From positions 930,001-994,000 of the forward strand of contig NZ_CP031413.1 in assembly GCF_003367355.1 (NCBI RefSeq): a stretch of 64,000 nt of DNA, given 5' to 3'. Position 1 is the stretch's first letter. Each line of letters begins with the position of its first letter. Below the pieces are notes generated by a model that was given only the letters and a program-made list of their open reading frames with translations, was not told the origin of the DNA and ran no database searches. Shown in pieces: positions 48,087 to 57,027 of the stretch. Origin of the DNA: Lysobacter sp. TY2-98 (GTDB taxonomy: Bacteria; Pseudomonadota; Gammaproteobacteria; Xanthomonadales; Xanthomonadaceae). A program made the position numbers and the translations under genes.

Positions 48087-48416
48087 TCAGGGCGTCGGCG
48101 GCGTGGTGCTGCCGTTGTTCTGCGTCGAGTCGGAGCCGGTGTTCGTCGTGCCGGTCCCCGTTCCCGTGCCCGTTCCGGTCCCGGTGCCAGTGGTATCGGT
48201 CGGCGGAGTCGTGCCGGTCGTGTCCGTTGGCGGCATGAGGCCGCCCGTATCCGAAGGCGGAGTCGTGGTATCGGCCGGCGGCGGTGTGGTGGAGTCGGCG
48301 GGCGGCGTGGTCGCCGTATCGGACGCCGCAGGCATCGTCGACTGCTCGGTCTGCTCATCCTTATGGCAAGCAGTCAGCACAAGGGCCAATGCTGCGGTCG
48401 CTAAAAGCTTCTTCAT
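48087..48416 (-). CDS. Small Thr/Pro-rich lipoprotein with Gly-Thr repeat
   Basis: 109 aa from ATG 48416. MKKLLATAALALVLTAC is a lipoprotein signal with a Cys at position 17. The mature part is low complexity: ATTPPADSTTPPPADTTTPPSDTGG repeats, then a run of eight to nine Gly-Thr pairs encoded by GTNCCN hexamers (plus strand 48148-48191), then SDSTQNNGS. It is probably an extended envelope spacer with no folded domain. The gene is divergent from the BON/low-complexity gene and shares its 276-base upstream region. Confidence 0.75.
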   Translation of the reverse strand: MKKLLATAALALVLTACHKDEQTEQSTMPAASDTATTPPADSTTPPPADTTTPPSDTGGLMPPTDTTGTTPPTDTTGTGTGTGTGTGTGTTNTGSDSTQNNGSTTPPTP

Positions 48417-48531
48417 GTTTGTTTCTCGCTCGTGAGGAAGAGGCCGCATGGCCCCGCGTTCAATGTCGCAGGCGTCGCGACAGGGCGGTGTCAAACACAC
48501 GTGATCCACGCGTTCGAGCGCACTCTCGTGG

Positions 48532-48548
48532 CGCGAAAAACTTTCGCG
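48532..48548. promoter_or_regulatory. Candidate enhancer (UAS) dyad
   Basis: Perfect inverted repeat CGCGAAA-AAC-TTTCGCG. Its centre (48540) is about 94 bases upstream of the start site expected from the -24/-12 element at 48608-48623, a usual distance for binding of a sigma-54 activator. It also lies 116 bases ahead of the divergent lipoprotein gene. Confidence 0.5.
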
Positions 48549-48607
48549 TCTTCGAAACATGCGCAGCAAGGCGGCGTTAAACACCGCGCGTACGACGTCC
48601 GAACGAT

Positions 48608-48623
48608 TGGCATGGACCTTGCG
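48608..48623 (+). promoter_or_regulatory. Sigma-54 (-24/-12) promoter
   Basis: TGGCATG-GACC-TTGCG matches TGGCACG-N4-TTGCW with exact spacing and the invariant GG and GC doublets. Transcription would start near 48634, leaving a leader of about 60 bases before GTG 48693. A sigma-54 activator gene is the next gene downstream. Confidence 0.72.
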
Positions 48624-48692
48624 CGTCTCCGCGTGTCGCTGTCAGGCGGCGTACTTCAAAGCAAAAAGAGTCCGAGAACGGAGGACAGCGCA

Positions 48693-50411
48693 GTGCGTGA
48701 TCAACCAGTGGGGCGCCAGCTTCGAGATGTCGCGAACGATTTCATGCGACTCGGAGCGGATGCCGTCAACGCAGGTCGTAACTGGATCAATGAGAGGAAA
48801 CAGCACATGCAGAACAACGAACAGGGTCAGCAATCGAGCGGTCGCTACGGTGAACAGCGCAGCTCGAACTACCAGTCCGAAAACGCGCAGGCCGCACGCC
48901 AGGGTGCGGGGCGCGAGAGCGGGCAGTGGGAGCCGGCCTACGCCAATCAGATGAACCAGGGCGAGCTGTACGGCCGAGGCAACCAGTACGGCCAGAGCAG
49001 TTACGGCACTTCGGACTACGGCCAGCAGTCGACCGGACACGGCTACGGCTATCCGGGCGCGCAACAGTACGGTCAGGGCCAGTCCTACGGATCGTCGAAC
49101 GAAGACTACGGTTCGCAGCAGTACCGCCAGGGCAGCTATGCGCAGGGCGGTTATGCGGGCTCACAGGGCGGGCAGTACGGATCGCGCGGGCAGGGCCCGT
49201 CGCAGTACGGCCAGCAGGGTTACGGCGCGTCGGCGTCGTACGGACAGGGTTACGGCGCGTCGCAGTCGTACGGACAGGGCTACGGATCGCAGCAGGAGTT
49301 CGGCGAGCAGTATTCGCGTCCGCAGTACGGCGCGTACGGCAACGAAGCATCAAGCGGCCGCAACTTTGGTGAGAGCTACAGTGGCGGTGATTTCAACGCA
49401 CAGACCCGCTACGGGCCGACCTACGGCGCGCAGGGCAGCACGTATGGCGGCGGTGACTTCAACCGCGATCGCGACTACCTCGTCGGCGGCTATGGTGCAT
49501 CGCAGACGGGCGTGCATGGCGGCTACAACAGCCCGTACATGCAGCACGAAACCAGCTTCAACAGCTGGCGCACCCCGAACGAGTACGGCGGACAACGTTA
49601 TGGCCAGAGCAGCCAGGGCTACGGTGCGCCGCAGCAGCCTGCGCATAGCTACGGCTCGCAGCAGTACGGGCAGGGTTCGCAGAGCTACGGATCGTCGCAG
49701 TTCGGTCGCGCGTCGATGGGCTATAGCGCGCCGCAGCACTACGGTCAGCGGGGCGAAGGCTTCGGGCAGTCGCAGTTCGGCCCGGGCCAGTCGCAGTTCG
49801 GCAGCAGCCGCGGCTATGGCGACGGCGGCTATTCGAGTCGTTCCCAGTCGACGTTCTCCGGTGACAGCGAAACGCAATACAACCGCGGCTCGGGCTCACC
49901 GCAGTACGCGTACGGCCCGCAGAGCGGCGCAGGCTACGGTCAGCCGTCGCAGCGCGGGCGCGGCCCGAAGAACTATGTCCGTTCGGACGAGCGCATCATC
50001 GACGACCTCAACGAGCGCCTGATGAATGCGCATGATCTCGACGTGTCGGACGTCGAAGTGCGCAGCGAGAGCGGAAAGATCGTGCTCGAGGGCAACGTCG
50101 ACCAGCGCTGGATGAAACATCGCATCGAGGACATCGCGGAGTCCTGCGCGGGCGTGCGCGACATCGACAACCGCATCCGTGTGTCCTCGCAGACGGACGC
50201 ACGATTGCAGTCCGCGGGGCAGTCGAGCTCGCAATCCTCGCTGTCGGGCCAGTCCGGCAGTTCGTCGCTGAGCGGTGCGTCGTCGTCCGAGAGCGATGAC
50301 AGCACGTCACGCCAGGCGAGCGGATCTGCGGGCTCGACGGCCTCCACCTCTGCGACCTCCACGGCCAAGAAGGACGCAGGCACCACGCCGCGTTCGCCGT
50401 CTTCGCACTGA
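48693..50411 (+). CDS. BON-domain protein with long Gly/Tyr/Gln/Ser-rich prion-like region
   Basis: 572 aa from GTG 48693, which has GGAGG at the right distance; ATG 48807 with GAGG is a shorter alternative (534 aa). Residues 1-38 look helical (RQLRDVANDFMRLGADAVNAG). Residues of about 40-430 are low complexity, built of [G/S]Y[G/S] and QYG/SYGQ units with scattered Arg and little else; 31 residues encoded at 49248-49340 hold six Tyr. A BON domain follows at about 432-499 (IIDDLNERLMNAHDLDVSDVEVRSESGKIVLEG...). The tail is Ser-rich. No signal peptide is seen. BON domains are otherwise found in envelope and stress proteins. Composition resembles FUS-type phase-separating domains. Confidence 0.78.
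   Translation: MRDQPVGRQLRDVANDFMRLGADAVNAGRNWINERKQHMQNNEQGQQSSGRYGEQRSSNYQSENAQAARQGAGRESGQWEPAYANQMNQGELYGRGNQYGQSSYGTSDYGQQSTGHGYGYPGAQQYGQGQSYGSSNEDYGSQQYRQGSYAQGGYAGSQGGQYGSRGQGPSQYGQQGYGASASYGQGYGASQSYGQGYGSQQEFGEQYSRPQYGAYGNEASSGRNFGESYSGGDFNAQTRYGPTYGAQGSTYGGGDFNRDRDYLVGGYGASQTGVHGGYNSPYMQHETSFNSWRTPNEYGGQRYGQSSQGYGAPQQPAHSYGSQQYGQGSQSYGSSQFGRASMGYSAPQHYGQRGEGFGQSQFGPGQSQFGSSRGYGDGGYSSRSQSTFSGDSETQYNRGSGSPQYAYGPQSGAGYGQPSQRGRGPKNYVRSDERIIDDLNERLMNAHDLDVSDVEVRSESGKIVLEGNVDQRWMKHRIEDIAESCAGVRDIDNRIRVSSQTDARLQSAGQSSSQSSLSGQSGSSSLSGASSSESDDSTSRQASGSAGSTASTSATSTAKKDAGTTPRSPSSH
49215..49274 (+). repeat. 30-bp tandem duplication in the low-complexity region
   Basis: Two adjacent 30-base units (49215-49244 and 49245-49274) that differ at two positions, followed by the beginning of a third (CAGGGCTACGGA). 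In frame, each adds ten residues of the QGYGAS-type repeat, showing how the region grows. Confidence 0.85.
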
Positions 50412-50431
50412 TGCATGCCGCGTAACGGAAG

Positions 50432-50455
50432 AGGCCCGCACATGCGGGCCTTTTT
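50432..50455 (+). terminator. Terminator after the BON/low-complexity gene
   Basis: 9-bp perfect stem AGGCCCGCA/TGCGGGCCT with a 2-base loop and TTTTT tract, 20 bases past the stop. The 225 bases from here to the end of the regulator gene show no further feature. Confidence 0.85.
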
Positions 50456-50676
50456 CGTGGCGATGTTCAGAGCGGCGGCGCGGCGTGGAGCAGGTGACTG
50501 CAGCGCGGGCTCGACACTTCGACGCACGCGGGATCGGCAAGTGCGCCCCGGACGTCGCCCGCTTCGAGCCGCCGACGCGCGGCCGCCGTGGGCGCGCCCC
50601 TACGTTCGCCTCATTGCAGACGTCGTGACGTCAGCGACCATGGAATGCGCCGCGCCGCGCCGCCCGATGCGGTCGC

Positions 50677-52020
<1,344 letters not shown>

Positions 52021-52265
52021 GACAAGGTTCCCCGATCCAAGTCCGGCGGAGGCTAGTCGCGCTCCGGTTAACGTTGCGTGTGAGCCTGCAACCCTTTCTA
52101 AGGCGTGCAGAAGCTTCGTCCGCGCACGCGGTCGCGGTGACGCAGCGGTCACATGCGTGTGGGGCGTGAGCCGCGCCACGAGAGGGTTCGGGAGGACCCA
52201 GTGCGCGACAGCCGCTTGCCGCAGCGTCGCGGTTCGCAGCATCCGTGCCAACTGGAAGCCGGAAA

Positions 52266-52295
52266 CGACGAAGCCGCCCGGAGGCGGCTTCGTCG
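52266..52295 (-). terminator. Terminator of the (split) tRNA-Val gene
   Basis: 13-bp perfect stem CGACGAAGCCGCC/GGCGGCTTCGTCG with a 4-base loop, followed by TTT on the minus strand. It lies seven bases past the CCA end of the tRNA-Val fragment, which marks this side as the original chromosomal 3' flank. Confidence 0.8.
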
Positions 52296-52302
52296 ATCGA
52301 TC

Positions 52303-52352
52303 TGGTGGGCGGTACAGGGTTCGAACCTGTGACCCTTGCCGTGTGAAGGCAA
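52303..52352 (-). pseudogene. 3' half of tRNA-Val(CAC), attachment site remnant
   Basis: Read on the minus strand this is the anticodon stem-loop (TTGCC-TTCACAC-GGCAA, anticodon CAC), variable loop, T arm (CAGGTTCGAACCCTG) and acceptor 3' strand with CCA. The 5' half (D arm and acceptor 5' strand GGGCGG) is absent: bases above 52352 do not fold into it. This is the sequence left when a tyrosine recombinase inserts an element into a tRNA gene; the whole tRNA should be rebuilt at the other end, outside the window. The integrase gene starts 130 bases away. Confidence 0.82.
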
Positions 52353-52482
52353 AGAGGCGAGGTACATCCGCGTTCACGCCGTACCTAAGTGCATGAAATA
52401 TGGCAGTTTGCATCGTTGTGAATTCCGGTGAATTTCCATACTCTTTCCATACTGTCCCTAAGGGGGCGTGGAGCCTGGAAAG

Positions 52483-53664
52483 ATGACCGATCTGAGCAGG
52501 GTGGCGGCGCGAAACAAGCTGGCCGCACGCCCGAGTAAGGAGCCGTACTGGCAGCGGATGTCGAAGGGCCGTTATCTGGGCTACCGACCCTCAACACTCA
52601 GCGCAGGGCTGGGAAGCTGGCTCGCAAGGTTCAACGATCCGGACACCGGCAGGAAGCCGGGTAAGTCGCTCGGCGACTATGGACAGCTCGCGCCCAACGA
52701 GCGTTTCGATGCGGCGCGCCGTGATGCGGAGAGGTGGTTTGAGCACCTGGCCATGGGCGGCTCTACGCAAGACCCCACGGTATGGCAGGCGTGTGAGGTC
52801 TACGCCGACGGCGACAAGGAGAAGCTGCGCCGGCTCAGTCTTACTGTGAAGGATCAGCCTATCGCCGGAATCAAACTGACCCGTTTGCGCGAATCGCACG
52901 TCAAGGTTTGGCGGAAGCATCTCGAGGGCATGCCGGCGATCACCGCCAAGCGCACCAAGCGGGGTAACGGCGGCATGAAGAGTCTGGAGGTCGTGACGCA
53001 CTCGCGCTCCGCCGCGACGATTAATCGCGACATGACCATGCTCCGCGCTGCATTGAACGCTGCACTTGCTCGCGGCGAGGTCCCGACCGCGCTGGCATGG
53101 ACGAACGCGCTGAAGCCGGGTGAGGCCAAGGGCCGGCGACAAATCTACTTGGATCGCGATCAGCGGCGCGCGCTTTTGGAGAATCTTCCGGGAGATGCTG
53201 CTGCGCTGTGCCGTGGGCTAAGTCTGCTGCCGCTGCGCCCCGGGGCGTTGGCAAGCTTGCGCGTGCACGACTTCGACGCGCGCACTGGCGTGGTGCTAGT
53301 GGGGACGGACAAAGCCAATGACGGCCGTAGCATCAAGCTGCCGGAGGAGCACGTCGCATACTTTAAAGAACAGGCCAAAGGCAAAACCCCAGCTGCACCT
53401 CTTTTTGCCCGTGAAGATGGATCGGCTTGGAATTCCGACGCTTGGAAGAAGCCGATTAAGGACGCCGTGCGTGCTGCCAAGCTGCCGGAGGGGGCGACCG
53501 CTTACGCGCTGAGGCACAGCACTATCACCGATCTAATCGTTGGCGGCCTTGACACCATGACCGTTGCCAAGCTTGCGGGCACGTCCTTGGCGATGATTGA
53601 GCGGCACTACGGTCACCTTCGCGGCGATCACGCTGCCAAAGCGCTGGCTGGGCTGTCGCTGTGA
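52483..53664 (+). CDS. Tyrosine-type site-specific recombinase (integrase)
   Basis: 393 aa from ATG 52483; GTG 52468 is possible. The core-binding domain covers the first half. The catalytic domain has the first Arg in LLPLRPGALASL, the second in AYALRHSTITDL (about residue 344), and the nucleophile Tyr near 376 in MIERHYGHL. The box II His is Tyr and the later His is Thr (AGTS), as in a subset of phage-type integrases. Adjacent to the tRNA-Val attachment site, it is the likely enzyme that inserted this element. Its stop overlaps the next gene. Confidence 0.9.
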   Translation: MTDLSRVAARNKLAARPSKEPYWQRMSKGRYLGYRPSTLSAGLGSWLARFNDPDTGRKPGKSLGDYGQLAPNERFDAARRDAERWFEHLAMGGSTQDPTVWQACEVYADGDKEKLRRLSLTVKDQPIAGIKLTRLRESHVKVWRKHLEGMPAITAKRTKRGNGGMKSLEVVTHSRSAATINRDMTMLRAALNAALARGEVPTALAWTNALKPGEAKGRRQIYLDRDQRRALLENLPGDAAALCRGLSLLPLRPGALASLRVHDFDARTGVVLVGTDKANDGRSIKLPEEHVAYFKEQAKGKTPAAPLFAREDGSAWNSDAWKKPIKDAVRAAKLPEGATAYALRHSTITDLIVGGLDTMTVAKLAGTSLAMIERHYGHLRGDHAAKALAGLSL

Positions 53665-54203
53665 CAGCGCACCTCCCATATAAATACGGCCAAGAGATCA
53701 GCCTTCAGGAAGCTGTCTCCATGTACGCCGAGCGTGATATGCGCAAGAACGACGACATTCGTGTCGCGAAGAGCCGGAGCCGAGCTCGGATCACTGCAGC
53801 GCTGCATGACGGCGAGCTTCCGTGGGCAGATGAGGCAAGAAAGACAATCTTAGTTGAGCGGTTCGTATCGTGGGCGATCACTAGCAAGGTAGCGAAAAAA
53901 GCCGACAAAGAAGTCGCCTTAAATTGGCGCGCAAGCTTCGATGGCATTTACGAAGTGCCTGGGCACACCGTGCACAGCTTCACTTTCGAGGCGCAGCGGC
54001 AGTATCCCGACGAATATCGTTTGAAAATGTTTTTAGAAATGGAAGTTCCTCTTCCCGAGGCGGGAGCACCCCAGGAATGGAAAGACGCGCTTGCAATTGC
54101 GCTTTGCCAGATCGAGCTATTACGCGAGCGGAATGCTTTCTTAGAAGGTCGCCTAGGCAGTCTCAGTAAGGCCGGGCGCGCGGCACGTTCGACAGACGTG
54201 TAA
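53661..54203 (+). CDS. Hypothetical protein of the integrated element
   Basis: 180 aa from GTG 53661, overlapping the integrase stop by four bases. No known domain recognised. Mostly helical and charged, with RNDDIRVAKSRSRARITAAL-like basic stretches near the N-terminus and a Leu-rich coiled segment at the end (CQIELLRERNAFLEGRLGSL). Codon use is distinctly more AT-rich than in the flanking chromosome, a sign of transfer. Confidence 0.6.
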   Translation: MTAHLPYKYGQEISLQEAVSMYAERDMRKNDDIRVAKSRSRARITAALHDGELPWADEARKTILVERFVSWAITSKVAKKADKEVALNWRASFDGIYEVPGHTVHSFTFEAQRQYPDEYRLKMFLEMEVPLPEAGAPQEWKDALAIALCQIELLRERNAFLEGRLGSLSKAGRAARSTDV

Positions 54204-54319
54204 AGAATCCCGGGCGAACACGCGCGTCCCATTTCTAAACCTACTCTCTTCACACCAACAAGGTTCACAGCGGACCAATCCGAACCCCCGGATTTGGCCA
54301 GCAAGTGATCGGAGTTGGT

Positions 54320-54589
54320 ATGAATTGCGACACCTCTGCCGGCAATCTGCTGGCACCTGCGCCGCAGAGCGGAAACCCCCTCTTGCTCGCGCGCGTGCCC
54401 TACGGCCCCCTGGTGGAAACGTGCGCGGGCTACGGCATCAAGCGCACCCGCGCTCACGAGTACGCGAAGAGCGGCCTGCTCGCGACGTTCACCATGGGCC
54501 GCAAGCGGTACGTCTACCTCAGCTCGCTCGATAGCCTCCCCGAGCGCATTGCTGCCGCGTCGCAAGGCAACACGGCGGTGATGCCGTGA
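54320..54589 (+). CDS. Small excisionase/AlpA-like HTH protein
   Basis: 89 aa from ATG 54320 (GGAG upstream). LVETCAGYGIKRTRAHEYAKSGLLATFTMGRKRYVYLSSLDSLPERI reads as a short winged HTH of the excisionase/MerR-like type: helix, turn with Arg/Thr, then the beta-wing GRKRYVYL. On integrated elements such proteins direct excision or act as regulators. It lies 34 bases before the replication gene. Confidence 0.6.
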   Translation: MNCDTSAGNLLAPAPQSGNPLLLARVPYGPLVETCAGYGIKRTRAHEYAKSGLLATFTMGRKRYVYLSSLDSLPERIAAASQGNTAVMP

Positions 54590-54623
54590 CCGTCGCCTCC
54601 GCTGGCGCCACCCGTCGCGAGGC

Positions 54624-55529
54624 ATGGCCGTGACGGACGCGCGCATTTCGACCTCGCTGCCGAGCCACCCCAAAACCAAAAAGCTGGTCAAGCGCCTCGG
54701 CATCGCTGCGTGCTGGCACCTCGTGCGTCTGTACCTGTTCGCGGCTTCGAACCGCTCGGGTGGCTCGCTCGCCGGTATGACGGATGAGGACATCGAACTG
54801 GCTGTGGACTGGCTCGGTGGCGATGGCGAATTCGTAAATGCGCTCAAAGCCGTCGGATTCTTGGACGGCGCCGCTGGCCGCTACGAGATTCACGACTGGG
54901 CTGATCACAACCCGTGGGTCGCTGGAGCGGAGGTGAGGTCGGCTAAGGCGCGCTGGAACGCCGTGAAGCGCCACCACGGCGAGGACCAAGCCGACCGGCA
55001 GGTGCCGGAGTGGGCATCTCTGCGTGCTAGCAGCAATGCAGTGAGCAATGCTGCTAGCACTGTTGTTAGCAGCACGGCAGCACTGCACGACGAGCAAAGC
55101 AGCAATGCTCCGTCTCCGTCTCCGTCTCCGAATCCGAATCCGAATCCGAATCCGAACAACACTGGCGCAAGTGCGCCGAAGACTGCAACGGAGGACGTCA
55201 TCGATTCCAACCGCGAGAAGCCCGCGCCGACGCCGAAGCTGCAGGCCGTGAGCATCGAGGAGCTGGTTGCCGCGGGTGTTGACGAGCAGCACGCCCGCGA
55301 CTGGCTCGGCGTCCGCAAGGCGAAAGGCGTGCCGCTGACCCGCACCGCATGGCAGTCCACGGTTGCTGAAGCGAGCAAGGCCGGCATCACCTCGGCGGAG
55401 GCCGTCAAGGTTGCCGCAGAGAACGGCTGGCGCGGTTTCCGCGCGATTTACCTGACGGGCTACAACGGGCGCTCGCGCGTTGGCTCGCGACACGCCCCCT
55501 ACGATGCGGGCCCCGAGGTGACGCTGTGA
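54624..55529 (+). CDS. Phage replication protein O-like initiator
   Basis: 301 aa. The N-terminal 100 residues form a winged-helix-type DNA-binding region (TSLPSHPKTKKLVKRLGIAACWHLVRLYLFAA...DWADHNPW), as in phage replisome organisers. A Ser/Ala/Asn/Pro linker follows (about 130-180) ending in an SP/NP hexamer-encoded run. The C-terminal domain (VAAGVDEQHARDWLGVRKAKGVPLTRTAWQSTVAEASKAG) may contact the helicase. It overlaps the DnaB-like gene by four bases, the same O-P/helicase order as in lambdoid phages. The linker DNA carries iteron-like repeats. Confidence 0.65.
   Translation: MAVTDARISTSLPSHPKTKKLVKRLGIAACWHLVRLYLFAASNRSGGSLAGMTDEDIELAVDWLGGDGEFVNALKAVGFLDGAAGRYEIHDWADHNPWVAGAEVRSAKARWNAVKRHHGEDQADRQVPEWASLRASSNAVSNAASTVVSSTAALHDEQSSNAPSPSPSPNPNPNPNPNNTGASAPKTATEDVIDSNREKPAPTPKLQAVSIEELVAAGVDEQHARDWLGVRKAKGVPLTRTAWQSTVAEASKAGITSAEAVKVAAENGWRGFRAIYLTGYNGRSRVGSRHAPYDAGPEVTL
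55024..55104 (+). repeat. Iteron-like repeats in the replication gene, candidate origin
   Basis: A perfect 12-bp inverted repeat, GTGCTAGCAGCA (55024-55035) and TGCTGCTAGCAC (55049-55060), plus further copies of its AGCAGCA core at 55068-55074 and 55098-55104. They fall in the linker of the O-like gene, where lambdoid phages keep their origin. The alternative is simple Ser/Ala codon repetition. Confidence 0.5.
55110..55157 (+). repeat. Hexanucleotide tandem repeat in the replication gene
   Basis: Eight in-frame hexamers: CCGTCT three times, CCGAAT four times, CCGAAC once. They encode alternating Pro-Ser and Pro-Asn pairs. Copy number could vary by slippage without breaking the frame. Confidence 0.92.
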
Positions 55530-56845
55530 GCGGCCGGACTACGGCGCGCGTGCCGCCGCACTCGGCTGAAGCGGAACAGGCGGTGCTCGGCGGCATGATG
55601 CTGGCGCCTGATTCCCAGCCCATGGTCGCGAGCCGGTTGTCGGTGACGGACTTCTACCGCCGCGACCATCAGCAAATCTTCCGTGCCATCGAGGGGTTAG
55701 CTGGCAAGGGCAAGCCCTTCGATGCCGTGACCCTCGGCGAGTGGTTCGAGTCGCACGGCATGGCGGAGTTGGTCAACGGCGGTGCGTACCTGATCGAGCT
55801 GGCCAGCACCACGCCAAGCGCGGCCAATATCGGCGCTTACACGGAAATCGTCGCGGGGAAAGCGACGCGCCGTCGGCTGATTGCATTGGCAAGCCAAATC
55901 GTCGACGACGGTTTCGACGCGACTGAGCAGGACGCATCGCAGCTGGTGAGCGACGCGATTGGGCGGCTGATGCAGCTCAATCACAGCGTCGGTACCTGCG
56001 AGTACACGGGTACGGAAGCGCTGAAGGCCGCGTGGAGCGAGGTCGTTCGCTGCTACGAAAACGGCGGCGCCCTGCCGGGCATTTCGACCGGACTGAAGAC
56101 GTACGACAACCTCACCGGGGGATTGCACGACGGCGACTTCGTCGTGATCGGCGCACGCCCGGCCATGGGTAAGACGGCACTGATGGGCAGCATGGTCGAA
56201 GGCGTCTCGGCGGGCGGTAAGCGCCCCGGTGTTTTCAGTCTCGAACAGCCGGCGGCTCAGCTGGGGCTGCGGCGAATCTCCGCCATGTCGGGCGTTGCCG
56301 CTGCGCGCATCCGTGCGGGCGCCATCGACGAGCACGAGTGGCCGAAGCTGAGCGACGGCATGCGCATGGCGAAGGACCGGCCGATGTGGGTCTACGACCG
56401 ACCGGCGGCGACGCTCAACGAGGTCGTGGCGGTTGCCCGCAAGTGGAAGCACCAGCACGACATCGACTGCATTTTCATCGACTACGCACAGCGCATCACG
56501 GTGCCGGGCGCCGACCGCATCACCGAGGTGGCCACCGTCGCGCGCGGGCTGAAGAACCTCGCTCGCGAGCTGAGCGTGCCGGTGGTCGCACTCGCGCAGG
56601 TGGTGAAGGACGTCGACAGCCGCGACGACAAACGCCCGAAGGCCGGCGATCTCGCCAACAGCGATGAGCTGACGCGCGAGGCAGATCAGATCGTGATGCT
56701 CTACCGCCCATCCGTGCACAACCCGCAGGCGCCGCAAACGCTGGCGCAGCTGTGGATCGAGAAGAACAGGCACGGTCCGACAGGCCTGCGCAACGTGGCA
56801 TTCAATCCAAAAACGATGAGGTTCGCAGACGAGGTGACCGAATGA
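55526..56845 (+). CDS. DnaB-like replicative helicase of the element
   Basis: 439 aa from GTG 55526. N-terminal DnaB domain (VPPHSAEAEQAVLGGMML...FYRRDHQQIFRAI), then the RecA-like motor with Walker A GARPAMGKTAL, Walker B CIFIDYAQ, and QVVKDVDSRDDKRPKAGDLANSDELTREADQIVMLYR. It is slightly shorter than chromosomal DnaB (about 450-470 aa), as in phage helicases. The catalytic residues appear present. It overlaps the genes on both sides by four bases. Confidence 0.9.
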   Translation: MSGRTTARVPPHSAEAEQAVLGGMMLAPDSQPMVASRLSVTDFYRRDHQQIFRAIEGLAGKGKPFDAVTLGEWFESHGMAELVNGGAYLIELASTTPSAANIGAYTEIVAGKATRRRLIALASQIVDDGFDATEQDASQLVSDAIGRLMQLNHSVGTCEYTGTEALKAAWSEVVRCYENGGALPGISTGLKTYDNLTGGLHDGDFVVIGARPAMGKTALMGSMVEGVSAGGKRPGVFSLEQPAAQLGLRRISAMSGVAAARIRAGAIDEHEWPKLSDGMRMAKDRPMWVYDRPAATLNEVVAVARKWKHQHDIDCIFIDYAQRITVPGADRITEVATVARGLKNLARELSVPVVALAQVVKDVDSRDDKRPKAGDLANSDELTREADQIVMLYRPSVHNPQAPQTLAQLWIEKNRHGPTGLRNVAFNPKTMRFADEVTE

Positions 56846-57027
56846 ATCCGACCCCACACCTGACACCGCGCGAGCGCGCGCAGTGGTGCCGCGACTTGGC
56901 GGACAGCATTGAACGAACGCTACCGCCGCCTCACGACGGCGCGAAGTCCATGGCCGAAGTCGGCGTTGGGTTTCTACGTGAAATGGCTCAAAAACTTACG
57001 AAGGGGACAAATGAACGACATCACTGA
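56842..57027 (+). CDS. Small hypothetical protein
   Basis: 61 aa starting in the stop of the helicase gene (ATGA) and overlapping the XRE gene by 17 bases. HLTPRERAQWCRDLADSIERTLPPPHDGAKSMAEVGVGFLREMAQKL reads as two amphipathic helices. No family recognised. Confidence 0.55.
   Translation: MNPTPHLTPRERAQWCRDLADSIERTLPPPHDGAKSMAEVGVGFLREMAQKLTKGTNERHH

Noticed and set aside
48148..48191. Phase-variable repeat in the lipoprotein gene
   Set aside because: GTNCCN units vary at both degenerate positions and any change would be a multiple of three, so on/off switching is not expected.
52303..52380. Complete tRNA-Val gene
   Set aside because: The 5' acceptor strand and D arm cannot be found above 52352; only the 3' half is present.
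55110..55157. CRISPR-like repeat
   Set aside because: Direct tandem hexamers without spacers, inside an open frame; no cas genes in the window.
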